A stretch of 64,000 bases of DNA from Amycolatopsis umgeniensis (lineage in GTDB: Bacteria; Actinomycetota; Actinomycetes; Mycobacteriales; Pseudonocardiaceae). The DNA lies in the NCBI RefSeq assembly GCF_014205155.1, contig NZ_JACHMX010000001.1, positions 8,990,001 to 9,054,000 of the forward strand, read 5' to 3'. The position numbers and the translations under genes were made by a program. Every line of letters starts with the position of its first letter. The first letter of the stretch is position 1. The notes under the pieces were generated by a model. The model saw only the letters and a program-made list of their open reading frames with translations. It had not been told where the DNA came from and did not search any database. Positions 1 through 7,939 of this stretch are shown here, one piece after another.

Positions 1-97
1 GGCCTTCACGCGGCGCTGCCGTGGTTGGTGATGTCGTTGGGGCTAGAGGTGTTGTTCCGGGTCGGGTGAGGGAACTTCGAGGGACCCAGGGCCTCTC

Positions 98-114
98 AAG
101 GAGTCCTTCACGGA
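98..114. repeat. dispersed 17-bp element, copy 1
   Basis: The 17 bases AAGGAGTCCTTCACGGA are found again, identically, at 48303-48319, where they form part of a long inverted repeat between two convergent genes. The core AAGGAGTCCTT is nearly self-complementary. Here it lies in the short gene-free stretch 1-195 and no stem partner was seen, so this may be half of a degraded copy. Function unknown. Confidence 0.5.
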
Positions 115-127
115 ACAGCACCAAACT

Positions 128-143
128 GTATAACGACCTATAC
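128..143. promoter_or_regulatory. palindromic GTATA-N6-TATAC element, copy 1
   Basis: GTATAACGACCTATAC is an inverted repeat (GTATA, six bases, TATAC). A near-identical site, GTATAACGCCCTATAC, lies at 43294-43309. Both are in non-coding DNA and stand out as AT-rich islands in GC-rich sequence. The arrangement suggests a binding site for a dimeric regulator, but no regulator in the window can be tied to it. Confidence 0.4.
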
Positions 144-195
144 GGCCCGGCGATCGGCATCGTGTTGCCGTGGAACGGCAACACGACAAAGAAGC

Positions 196-615
196 TCAGG
201 AAGAAGCACGCCAACCGCTCCAAGAGTGAACGAGCGTGCTCACCACGGCATGCGGAGCGGGCTGCGCCCCGTACTGCGGATACTTCTCCCGCAGCAGTCG
301 AACGGGGAGTGCCTGCTCCTCGGGATCGGTCAGCACCCGGGCGACGCCGTCGGCCCGTGCCCACCACAGCTCGGCCCAGTCTTCGTCATAGCAGTCGGTC
401 AGGAAGCTGACCACGGGGTTCCCGGCGATGTTCTTCAGCCGCCGCAACGCCGTCGTGCTCTTCGGCTTGTGATCGATCGCGAAAGCGACCGAATCGCCTT
501 CGACGACGAACGTCACCGGCACGAGGTGAGGCAGGCCGTCCGAGCCTGCCGTCGCCAGCCTCGCGATCCGCTCGCCCTCGAACCGGGACCTGGCCTCCGC
601 AGGCGTCAACCGCAT
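196..615 (-). CDS. PPOX-class F420-dependent enzyme-like protein
   Basis: A 139-residue protein of the pyridoxamine 5'-phosphate oxidase-like split-barrel fold. It opens with MRLTPAEARSRFEGERIARL, then ATAGSDGLPHLVPVTF, the usual first strands of this fold, and DHKPKSTTALRRLKNI, typical of the TIGR03668-type actinobacterial subfamily that probably binds F420 rather than FMN. The C-terminal half ends WSGWRASS, also usual there. The ATG at 615 gives a family-length product; longer readings run through the neighbouring methyltransferase and are unlikely. It lies 14 bp downstream of that methyltransferase on the same strand, so the two are probably cotranscribed. Substrate unknown. Confidence 0.8.
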   Translation of the reverse strand: MRLTPAEARSRFEGERIARLATAGSDGLPHLVPVTFVVEGDSVAFAIDHKPKSTTALRRLKNIAGNPVVSFLTDCYDEDWAELWWARADGVARVLTDPEEQALPVRLLREKYPQYGAQPAPHAVVSTLVHSWSGWRASS

Positions 616-629
616 ACCGGCAACGGTAC

Positions 630-1253
630 CTACGCCGAGCGTCGCACGCGGAGCACGTTGTCCGAACGCGTTCCCTGCTGGCCCTCCGGCCCCGGGAAGT
701 CGCGTGTCACCACTTCCTGCAACTCCACGGTCCACCCGTCGGCCAGAGCCAGGGTTTCGAGTACTTCGGCGGGTGTCGGGAAGTGGAAGTCCTTGTGTGG
801 TGGCTCTTCCAGCCATGTCGGCCAGCCCGCGTGGCCGGCGACGATCAGCGTGCCGCCCGGCGCCACTGCTTCGGAGGCGTGCCGGAGGGCCTTGTCCCGT
901 TCGCCGTCCACGGCGACGGGGGAGTGGAAGAACTGCGCGGAGACGAGGTCGAAGCTGCCCTCCGGGAACGATTTCGCCAGGTCGTGGCGCTCCCAGACGA
1001 TGCCGTCGGCGCCGGCTTCGGCCGCGTGCCCGGCGGCACGTTTCAGCGCGACGTCCGAGATGTCGACGGCGGTGACCCGCCATCCCCGTTGCGTGAGCCA
1101 GATCGCGTCGCCGCCTTCGCCGCATCCGAGATCGAGTGCCGCGCCCGGCGTCAGCTCGGCGACTTCGCGCACCAGGAGCGGGTTCGCCTTCCCGCTCCAG
1201 ACCTGGTCCTTGTCCCGGTAGAAGTCTTCCCAGAACTGCTGTGTGGAGTCCAT
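630..1253 (-). CDS. class I SAM-dependent methyltransferase
   Basis: A 207-residue Rossmann-fold methyltransferase. Motif I is DLGCGEGGDA at residues 41-50, followed by the acidic strand VTAVDIS that normally binds the SAM ribose, and by the late-strand motif VAPGGTLIVAGH. The N-terminus FWEDFYRDKDQVWSGKANP is characteristic of TehB/thiopurine-methyltransferase-like small-molecule enzymes. ATG at 1253 is the natural start. A clear paralogue with the same N-terminal pattern (WEEHWRRDG) lies at 61473-62117. Acceptor substrate unknown. Confidence 0.85.
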   Translation of the reverse strand: MDSTQQFWEDFYRDKDQVWSGKANPLLVREVAELTPGAALDLGCGEGGDAIWLTQRGWRVTAVDISDVALKRAAGHAAEAGADGIVWERHDLAKSFPEGSFDLVSAQFFHSPVAVDGERDKALRHASEAVAPGGTLIVAGHAGWPTWLEEPPHKDFHFPTPAEVLETLALADGWTVELQEVVTRDFPGPEGQQGTRSDNVLRVRRSA

Positions 1254-1300
1254 GACCGAAAGATGCCCCGGTATGGCCGAATCCGCCAGTCCCGTTGCCG

Positions 1301-2188
1301 TTATGGCAAAACGAGGAGCGTGCCCGTGTCGGCGTCGAGGGTGGCACGGGCGCCGAGGGGAATGGTCGGCGACGCCGGGACGTGCCCGAAGCCGAAGTCC
1401 CAGACCGTCGGCACGCCGAGCGGCCCCAGTCTGTCGAGCATCAGTTCGCGGATCGCCTCGGGATCGCCGCACGCGGTCCACGAGCCCAGCACGATCCCCT
1501 GGACGCCGTCGAACCAGCCGGAACGCAGCAACTGGGTCAGCATCCTGTCGATCCGGTACGCGCTCTCGGTGACGTCCTCCAGCAGCACGATCGCGTCCCG
1601 TGCCGAACCCTGCTCGGGAGTGCCGAGGCCCGAGGCCAGCAGGGCGAGGTTGCCGCCGATGAGTGTCCCGGTCGCGGTGCCCGGAACCAGTGGTGACCCT
1701 GTCGTCGAGGCGATCGTCCGCATCCCGTCCGGCTCGAACAGCGACATCCGCAGGTGCTCGGCGGCCACCGCGTCGAACAGCGTGGTCGCGGGCAAGGGGG
1801 AGAAGAGCGTCTCCAGTCCCAAGTGGACGTTCACGGCCCGGTGCAGCGCGGTCACGTCGCTCGACCCGGCGAACGTCTTGGGCCCGGTCGCCCGCAACGC
1901 CGCCCAGTCGACCAGGTCGATCATCCGCTGCGAGCCGTAGCCGCCGCGGGCGGCGAGGACACAGGTCACGCCGGGATCCAGCCAGGCCTGGGTGAACTCG
2001 GCGGCCCGCACCGCGTCCGGGGCCGACAGGTAGCCGGTGGGGGCCGCGCGGACGCACTCGCCGACGCGGACCTCGACACCCCAGCCGTGCAGCACGGGCA
2101 GTGTCTTCTCGACGAGCTCCGCGGGGACCGGACCCGCCGGGGCGACCAAGGCGATCGTGTCGCCGGGCCGCGTCTTCGGCGGCTTCAC
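1301..2188 (-). CDS. LD-carboxypeptidase (S66 family)
   Basis: A 295-residue protein matching peptidase family S66, which cuts the L,D bond of muropeptide tetrapeptides during cytoplasmic peptidoglycan recycling. It starts TRPGDTIALVAPAGP, carries the nucleophile in ARGGYGSQR (Ser about residue 86), the acidic stretch LLEDVTESAYRIDRML (about 202-217) and the histidine in DFGFGHVPASP (about 269), the expected Ser-Glu-His order. Some members instead give immunity to peptide-nucleotide antibiotics such as microcin C; nothing here suggests that role. Its GTG start (2188) overlaps the TGA of the upstream S9 peptidase by 4 bp (GTGA), so translation is probably coupled. Confidence 0.85.
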   Translation of the reverse strand: MKPPKTRPGDTIALVAPAGPVPAELVEKTLPVLHGWGVEVRVGECVRAAPTGYLSAPDAVRAAEFTQAWLDPGVTCVLAARGGYGSQRMIDLVDWAALRATGPKTFAGSSDVTALHRAVNVHLGLETLFSPLPATTLFDAVAAEHLRMSLFEPDGMRTIASTTGSPLVPGTATGTLIGGNLALLASGLGTPEQGSARDAIVLLEDVTESAYRIDRMLTQLLRSGWFDGVQGIVLGSWTACGDPEAIRELMLDRLGPLGVPTVWDFGFGHVPASPTIPLGARATLDADTGTLLVLP

Positions 2189-4125
2189 CGGCTCAACCGG
2201 AGCTTCGGGACGCCGGGCGTCTCGAAGCCGAAAACCTGGCCGTAGAACGACAACTCCGCTTCGAGCGCGGCCACGATCGTCTCCGCCTTCCGGAAGCCGT
2301 GCTGCTCGCCCTCGAACCTCAGATAGGCGTGATCGATGCCCCGCCCCGCCAGCCCCGCCACGAACCGGTCCGCCTGCTCGGGTGGGCAGATCTCGTCCTC
2401 GAGGCCCTGGAGGAACAACAGCGGACCGGCGAGCGTGTCCGCGTTGTTGATCGGCGAGCGATCCTTGTAGCGCTGCTCGGTCTCCGGCAGCGGCCCGATC
2501 AGCCCGTCGAGGTAGCGGGACTCGAAGTCGTGTGTCTCGCCGCCGTCCCCGGTCCATTGACCGAGGTCGAGGATCGGGTACATCACGGTGCCGGCGCGGT
2601 AGGTCGTCGTGGTGGTCAGTGACGCGGCGGAGGTGTACCCGCCCGCGCTGCCGCCGCGGATCGCCAGCCTGTCGCCGTCGACGGTGCCTTCGGCGGCGAG
2701 GGATTCGGCGACGACGGCGCAGTCCGCGACGTCGACGACACCCCATTGCTCCCGCAGCCGCTCGCGGTAGGCGCGTCCGTAGCCGGTGGAGCCGCCGTAG
2801 TTCACCGTGACGACGGCGATCCCGCGGCTGGTGAAGTAGGCGATCTCGTAGTCGAGCACCGCGCTGTCCCGGCCGGTGGGCCCGCCGTGCGGGTATACGA
2901 ACAGCGGCGGCTTTTCCCCGTCCGGGGCGGTGAAGTCGGCGTTCGCGGGCAGGTAGACGAAGGCCGGGATCCGGTCGCCGTCGTCGGTCTTGAAGATCCG
3001 CTCCACGGGCGTCGACAGGTAGGCGGGTGACGGTGGTTCGGGCGCCGACGCGAGTTCGGTCACCGTCCCACGTTCGAGGTCGACCTTCACCACGGAGCCT
3101 TCGCGTTCCGGGCCTGCCGCGACGCCGACGACGCCGCCTTCGTGGACGGCGAAACCGTTGGTGGACCACGCGGTCAGGTCGGCGGCCGCCGCCACCGGGG
3201 TGACTTCACGCGTCGCCTCGTCGAGGACGGCGAGCCTGCCCGAGGCGATGACGGCGAACCGGCCGTCGCCGAGCGGAGTGAACCAGCGCGCGCCGAGTTT
3301 CCACTGCGCGCCGCCGATTTCCTGCTCGGACGGCGCCAGGTTCGTGACGGCGCCGTCGAGCCCGACGCGGTGCAGATTCCACCAGCCGTTCGGGTCGAGC
3401 AGCGCCAGGAGGCTGTCCGCGGACTCCCATTCGACCTGGCAGACGGCGACGTCGGCCGCGCCGGCGAGCACACGGTGCGGTCCGAAAGTCCCGTCCTCGC
3501 GGAGGTCGGCGACGCACAGTTCCGTGCCGTCCCAAGGCATCGCGGGGTGGTTCCAGCCGATCCACGCCGCACGCGCGCCATCGGGCGACAGGTGCGGTGC
3601 GGTGAGGAAGTGATGGCTGGCCGTCAGAACCCGTTCCGGGCCGCCGTCGAGAGGGACCGCGATGAGGTCCCGGGCGATGTCGACGCGCCTGGCGCCGGTG
3701 CTGCGTTCGCGTACCAGCCACACCTCGCCGGTACGGCCGGGGCGGAGGTCGCTGTAGCGGATTCCGTGCCGGGTCGCCGGTTCCGGGGTCAGTGGTGTCG
3801 TCTCGCCGGTGGTCAGGTCGCGGCGGTAGACGCGCTGATCCGCCCAGTGGGTGAAGACGAGGGTGTCGCCGAGTACGAGCCAGGGGCGGCCGCCGTACTC
3901 GTGGACGCGGTTCCGGACGTTCCAAGGAGCGGGAAGGACGTCTTCGACGGTGCCGTCCTCGCGGGACCTGACGAGGGTGACGCGGCCGCCCTCACCGGTT
4001 CTCGCTTCGGCCCACCAGACCTCGTCTCCCGCCGTTCCGAGCCATTGCGCGCTGACTCCCGACGCCGCGACATCGGCGGCTGACAGGGGAGACGTCCAGG
4101 TGCCGTAAGGGGCGATCTCAACCAC
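2185..4125 (-). CDS. S9 family prolyl-oligopeptidase-like peptidase
   Basis: A 646-residue serine peptidase: an N-terminal beta-propeller (about residues 1-370) followed by an alpha/beta-hydrolase domain. The nucleophile elbow GGSAGGY lies near residue 490, preceded by the typical PHGGPTGRDSAVLDYE oxyanion segment; the later LFLQGLEDEICPP supplies the Asp region and FEGEQHGFRKAE the His. It resembles S9C acylaminoacyl-peptidases/dipeptidyl peptidases that act on short peptides in the cytoplasm. GTG at 4125 is the start. It overlaps the LD-carboxypeptidase by 4 bp; both could serve peptide recycling, though that link is inferred from position only. Confidence 0.9.
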   Translation of the reverse strand: MVEIAPYGTWTSPLSAADVAASGVSAQWLGTAGDEVWWAEARTGEGGRVTLVRSREDGTVEDVLPAPWNVRNRVHEYGGRPWLVLGDTLVFTHWADQRVYRRDLTTGETTPLTPEPATRHGIRYSDLRPGRTGEVWLVRERSTGARRVDIARDLIAVPLDGGPERVLTASHHFLTAPHLSPDGARAAWIGWNHPAMPWDGTELCVADLREDGTFGPHRVLAGAADVAVCQVEWESADSLLALLDPNGWWNLHRVGLDGAVTNLAPSEQEIGGAQWKLGARWFTPLGDGRFAVIASGRLAVLDEATREVTPVAAAADLTAWSTNGFAVHEGGVVGVAAGPEREGSVVKVDLERGTVTELASAPEPPSPAYLSTPVERIFKTDDGDRIPAFVYLPANADFTAPDGEKPPLFVYPHGGPTGRDSAVLDYEIAYFTSRGIAVVTVNYGGSTGYGRAYRERLREQWGVVDVADCAVVAESLAAEGTVDGDRLAIRGGSAGGYTSAASLTTTTTYRAGTVMYPILDLGQWTGDGGETHDFESRYLDGLIGPLPETEQRYKDRSPINNADTLAGPLLFLQGLEDEICPPEQADRFVAGLAGRGIDHAYLRFEGEQHGFRKAETIVAALEAELSFYGQVFGFETPGVPKLRLSR

Positions 4126-4269
4126 AGCTGAAGACTAGGTTCGCCCCTTTGTCCGCGACGGGCCGGGGCACGGCTCGGACGGGCTGTTCTGTCCAGCGGT
4201 TTCGCCCTGGGCGGAACCGTGGGGCGGCGGATGCCGATCATGGGCCTGTGGCCTAGGGTCAAAGGTGCC

Positions 4270-4845
4270 ATGTCTCGCGTAATCCACGTCTTCCGCCAGC
4301 CCGACCGGTTCGTCGCAGGAACCGTCGGTGAGCCCGGCGACCGCACGTTCTACCTCCAGGCGTCCGAGGACGTCCGCACGATCAGTGTGACGATCGAAAA
4401 ACAGCAGGTCGTGGTCTTGGCCGAAAGGCTCAGCTCGCTGCTGGAAGAGGTCGCCAACCGATTCGGCGCGGACGTACCGGACGACGCGCCCGACGAGCTC
4501 CTCGACGTCGACCCCTTGACCGTGCCGGTCGAGGAGGAGTTCCGCGTCGGCACGATGGGCCTCGGCTGGGACGCCGACAGCAGCGCCGTCGTCATCGAGC
4601 TGCTCGCGATGACCGAAGGCGAGGTGGACGAAACGGTCGTTCTGGACGACACCGAAGAGGGGCCGGACGCGGTCCGCGTCTTCCTGACCCCCGGCGCGGC
4701 GCGCGCGTTCGCCGAACGAGCCGACAGGGTGGTCAACGCCGGCCGCAAACCGTGTCCGCTGTGCGCCGAGCCGCTCGATCCGGCGGGGCACATCTGCCCG
4801 CGGCAGAACGGGTACCGCCGCGACGTCGACGTCCTCGAGGACTGA
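4270..4845 (+). CDS. DUF3090/TIGR03847 family protein
   Basis: A 191-residue protein of the actinobacterial DUF3090 family. Conserved features include MSRVIHVFRQPDRFVAGTVG at the N-terminus, the TFYLQA strand and the C-terminal zinc-ribbon-like CPLCAEPLDPAGHICPRQNGY with four cysteine/histidine candidates (about residues 160-180). The family is of unknown function and normally sits beside TIGR03843, as here (4 bp gap). ATG at 4270 has a TAGGGT -10-like hexamer at 4254-4259, consistent with a very short leader. Upstream is the divergent S9 peptidase. Confidence 0.85.
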   Translation: MSRVIHVFRQPDRFVAGTVGEPGDRTFYLQASEDVRTISVTIEKQQVVVLAERLSSLLEEVANRFGADVPDDAPDELLDVDPLTVPVEEEFRVGTMGLGWDADSSAVVIELLAMTEGEVDETVVLDDTEEGPDAVRVFLTPGAARAFAERADRVVNAGRKPCPLCAEPLDPAGHICPRQNGYRRDVDVLED

Positions 4846-4849
4846 CAGG

Positions 4850-5632
4850 GTGACGGAGACCTCACGGGAACTGGTGACGCGCGGCAAGATCGACGTCGAA
4901 GGCAGGCTCGTCGACGCCTCCAACGTCACGCTGTTCTGCACGATCGAGCTCGACGGCGTGACAGGCAACGTCGTGTACAAGCCGGTGTCGGGCGAGCGGC
5001 CGTTGTGGGACTTCCCGGACGGGACGCTCGCGGGCCGCGAGGTCGCGACGGCGATGGTCGCCGATGCTTCCGGGCTCGGCGCGATCCCGCCGACGGTGCT
5101 GCGCGACGGGCCGTTCGGCCCCGGCATGGTGCAGCTGTGGATCGAGACCACCGAAGAGGAACTGGTCGACGTGCGGCCCCCGGAGGGGCTGCCGGACGAC
5201 TGGCGCGTCGTACTGCACGCCCACGATCGCGACGGTGAGCCCGCGGTGCTCGCGCACGCGGACCGGCAGGGGATGCGGGAACTGGCCTTGCTCGACATCG
5301 TGGTCAACAACACCGACCGCAAGGGCGGCCACGTGCTCGCCGGTGCCGACGGCCGGATCTACGGCGTGGATCACGGGATCTGCCTGCACACCGATCCGAA
5401 GCTGCGGACGGTGCTGTGGGGCTGGATCGGGGAGCGGCTGACCGAAGCCGAGGTCGGCAAGTTGCGCGGTCTGCGCGAGCAGCTGGACGGCGAGCTCGGT
5501 GACGCGCTCGGCGAGCACCTCACCGGCTTCGAGATCCGTGCGCTGGCCGAGCGCACCGAACTGCTTCTGGCAGCGGGTGTCTTCCCCGAGCCGGGCGACG
5601 ACTGGCGCGCCATCCCGTGGCCGTTGTTCTGA
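4850..5632 (+). CDS. SCO1664/TIGR03843 family kinase-fold protein
   Basis: A 260-residue protein of the TIGR03843 (SCO1664-type) family, distantly related to phosphatidylinositol 3/4-kinase catalytic folds. Visible signatures are VVYKPVSGERPLWDFPDGTL near residues 42-61 (the lysine is the kinase-like one), LLDIVVNNTDRKGGHVL (HxxN-like catalytic loop with NNTDRKGGH) and GVDHGICLH (metal-binding D). Substrate unknown. GTG at 4850 follows the TIGR03847 gene by 4 bp, and its 3' end overlaps the next phosphotransferase by 16 bp, so the three form one transcription unit. Confidence 0.85.
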   Translation: MTETSRELVTRGKIDVEGRLVDASNVTLFCTIELDGVTGNVVYKPVSGERPLWDFPDGTLAGREVATAMVADASGLGAIPPTVLRDGPFGPGMVQLWIETTEEELVDVRPPEGLPDDWRVVLHAHDRDGEPAVLAHADRQGMRELALLDIVVNNTDRKGGHVLAGADGRIYGVDHGICLHTDPKLRTVLWGWIGERLTEAEVGKLRGLREQLDGELGDALGEHLTGFEIRALAERTELLLAAGVFPEPGDDWRAIPWPLF

Positions 5633-6510
5633 TCGACGATCCGGCTCGCGCGCGCCTGATCACGCGATTCGGTGAAGGCGTCGCGGCCTGGTGTGACGCT
5701 CTGCCCGCGCTCGTGGCGCGGTTGTCGAAGCAGTGGGGTCTCACCGTCGTCGGCGCGAAACCGGGCAACACCGGCCGCACCTTGATCTGCGTGGGGGACG
5801 ACGGCGCGAAGAAGGTCCTCAAGCTGACCCCGGAGCACGCGATCGCCGAGTCCGAGGCCGCCGCGCTGCGGGCGTGGGACGGATGCTCGAGGGTCGCGCA
5901 GGTCCTCGCCACCGAGCTCGCCGACGGTGCGATCCTGCTGGAAGGCATCGATCCCGGTACGCAGCTGCTGGAGGCCGGCACGGACGTCCCGTGGGCCGAA
6001 GTCGGCGATCTGCTGACCCAGATCCACGCGGTGACGCCGCCGTCCGGATTTTCGGCGCTGGAGGACCGTGTCGTCTTCATGTACCGGCTCGCCGAGCGTG
6101 GGCTGCGGGGATCGGTGGCCGAAGCGACGCTGTCACTGGAAACCCTCGATCGCGCCCGGCTGCGGGCACTCGCCCTCGCGACCAGCGGGGGAGGGACCTC
6201 GATCGTGCACGGCGACCTGCATCCCGGCAACGTTCTCGACGGCGGGCCCGGCAGGGGCGCGGTCGCCATCGACCCTCGTCCGAGCGTCGGCGATCCGTCG
6301 TTCGATCTGGCCGACTGGGTCACGCTGCCGATGGCCGCCGGTGGCACGCTCGAGGACGGCTTCGACGCCATCGCGCCGCACTTGCCGGGTTTCGACGCCG
6401 AGCGCGTCCGGGCGTGGTGTGTCGCGCTGTCGCCGCTGTTCGTGATGCGCCCGCTCGAACGGGGTGAACGGACCTCGTTCGTCGAAGCGATGCTCCGGAT
6501 GGCGGCCTGA
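5617..6510 (+). CDS. aminoglycoside/hydroxyurea-type phosphotransferase
   Basis: A 297-residue kinase of the APH(6)/hydroxyurea-kinase type. It shows the catalytic loop HGDLHPGNVL (about residues 203-212) and the metal motif AIDPRPSVGDPSFDLADW (about 220-237), plus the hinge-like EGIDPGTQLLEAG. Members of this family phosphorylate streptomycin or hydroxyurea, but many chromosomal copies have no proven role, so resistance is only a possibility. GTG at 5617 lies inside the 3' end of the preceding gene (16 bp overlap), indicating coupling with the TIGR03843 kinase-fold protein; two kinase-like genes in one operon is notable. Confidence 0.8.
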   Translation: MAVVLIDDPARARLITRFGEGVAAWCDALPALVARLSKQWGLTVVGAKPGNTGRTLICVGDDGAKKVLKLTPEHAIAESEAAALRAWDGCSRVAQVLATELADGAILLEGIDPGTQLLEAGTDVPWAEVGDLLTQIHAVTPPSGFSALEDRVVFMYRLAERGLRGSVAEATLSLETLDRARLRALALATSGGGTSIVHGDLHPGNVLDGGPGRGAVAIDPRPSVGDPSFDLADWVTLPMAAGGTLEDGFDAIAPHLPGFDAERVRAWCVALSPLFVMRPLERGERTSFVEAMLRMAA

Positions 6511-6561
6511 CCGGCGTGGCGGGGAGACGCTGACCCCGGGGCACCGCTAGCGTCGTCCGCC

Positions 6562-7377
6562 GTGCGCTCTCATTCGTATGACGACGTGCTGTCCGGTCCG
6601 CGCAAGCGGAAGATCCCCGAGGTGCCCGCCGAACCGGGCCTCGTGGTCGAAGACCCGGCCAGCGGGTACTGCGGCGCCGTGGTGAAGATCGAGTACGGCA
6701 ACGTCGTGCTGGAGGACAGGCACGGCAAGCATCGTGTGTTCCCGTTGAACCCCGCGGGTTTCCTGCTCGAAGGCAAACCGGTCACGCTGGTGCCGTTCAA
6801 GGCGGCCCCGAAGACCCCGGCCAAGCGGATCTCCGCGTCCGGGTCGGTCCAGGTCCAGGGACTCAAGGCCCGGGTCGCGCGCGATTCGCGCATCTGGGTG
6901 GAGGGCAAGCACGACGCCGAACTCGTCGAGCGGGTCTGGGGACACGACCTTCGGGTCGAAGGCGTGGTGGTGGAACCACTCGATGGTGTGGATGTGCTGT
7001 CCGACTGCATCGGCGATTTCGGCACCGGGCCCGGCCGTCGTCTCGGCGTGCTGGTCGACCACCTGGTCGCGGGCAGCAAGGAGTCCCGGATCGTCGACGG
7101 GATCCGCGACGAGAACGTGCTGATCACGGGGCATCCCTACATCGACATCTGGGAAGCGGTGAAACCGTCGGTGGTCGGCATCCGTGCCTGGCCGAAGATC
7201 CCGCGCGGCACGGAGTGGAAACAGGGCATCTGCGACGCGCTCGGATGGGGTGAGCCGTGGGAGGGCTGGCAGCGGGTCCTGGCGGCTGTCGGCAGCTACC
7301 GGGATCTGGAAACGCCGCTGATCGGAGCGGTGGAGCGGCTCATCGACTTCGTCTCCGACCCGGGCGAGGACTCCTGA
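6562..7377 (+). CDS. DUF3097 family protein
   Basis: A 271-residue conserved actinobacterial protein of family DUF3097. Recognisable parts are the start SHSYDDVL, the small barrel-like segment VVKIEYGNVVLEDRHGKHRV, and the strongly conserved RIWVEGKHDAELVERVWG, followed by a VLVDHLVAGSKESRI segment and GHPYIDIW. The EGKHDAE / VDHLVAGSKE pattern recalls Toprim-type metal sites, but this is an inference. GTG at 6562 is used. It lies 51 bp after the phosphotransferase on the same strand. Role unknown. Confidence 0.8.
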   Translation: MRSHSYDDVLSGPRKRKIPEVPAEPGLVVEDPASGYCGAVVKIEYGNVVLEDRHGKHRVFPLNPAGFLLEGKPVTLVPFKAAPKTPAKRISASGSVQVQGLKARVARDSRIWVEGKHDAELVERVWGHDLRVEGVVVEPLDGVDVLSDCIGDFGTGPGRRLGVLVDHLVAGSKESRIVDGIRDENVLITGHPYIDIWEAVKPSVVGIRAWPKIPRGTEWKQGICDALGWGEPWEGWQRVLAAVGSYRDLETPLIGAVERLIDFVSDPGEDS

Positions 7378-7472
7378 ATGACCGGTTTGCGTGGGGTCAC
7401 TCAAGGTCACGCGTCGGTCACGTCAGTTTCGCTTCTTCGGTATGAATCGGCGCGATCTGGGAGCATGAACGC

Positions 7473-7904
7473 ATGACAGGCGCTCTCATCTGGCTGATCG
7501 CCGGCATCCTCCTGATCATCGCCGAGCTGCTCTCGGGTGACTTGTTCCTGCTCATGGTCGGTGTCGGAGCCCTGTTCGGGGCAGGTTCGGCCGCGCTGAC
7601 CGGGAACCCGTTCATCGACGTCGCGGTGTTCGCCATCGCTTCGGTCGGGATGCTCGCCCTCGTCCGCCCGACCCTCAAACGCCGGTTCCTGTCGGGGCCG
7701 GACATCAAGACCAACACCGACGCGCTGATCGGCGCGCGGGCGGTAGTAGTGTCCACTGTGGACGGCGAAGGCGGCCAGGTGAAGCTGGCGGGCGACGTCT
7801 GGTCGGCACGGTGCATGACCGACGGCGAACCGATCGCCCCGGGGACGTCGGTGACGGTCGTCGAGATCGCGGGCGCCACGGCGGTCGTTTCGGCCGCGGT
7901 GTGA
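7473..7904 (+). CDS. NfeD-like membrane protein
   Basis: A 143-residue protein with two or three N-terminal hydrophobic segments (ALIWLIAGILLIIAELL, LFLLMVGVGALFGAGSAAL, VAVFAIASVGMLALV, about residues 4-66) followed by a soluble OB-fold-like domain (about 75-143) ending VEIAGATAVV. This is the NfeD architecture. NfeD proteins pair with SPFH/stomatin proteins in membrane-domain organisation and proteolysis, and the next gene 35 bp downstream is an SPFH protein. ATG at 7473. Confidence 0.85.
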   Translation: MTGALIWLIAGILLIIAELLSGDLFLLMVGVGALFGAGSAALTGNPFIDVAVFAIASVGMLALVRPTLKRRFLSGPDIKTNTDALIGARAVVVSTVDGEGGQVKLAGDVWSARCMTDGEPIAPGTSVTVVEIAGATAVVSAAV

Positions 7905-7939
7905 GCACGGCAAAGGGTTTCTACGTTAGGGGAAGGTAG

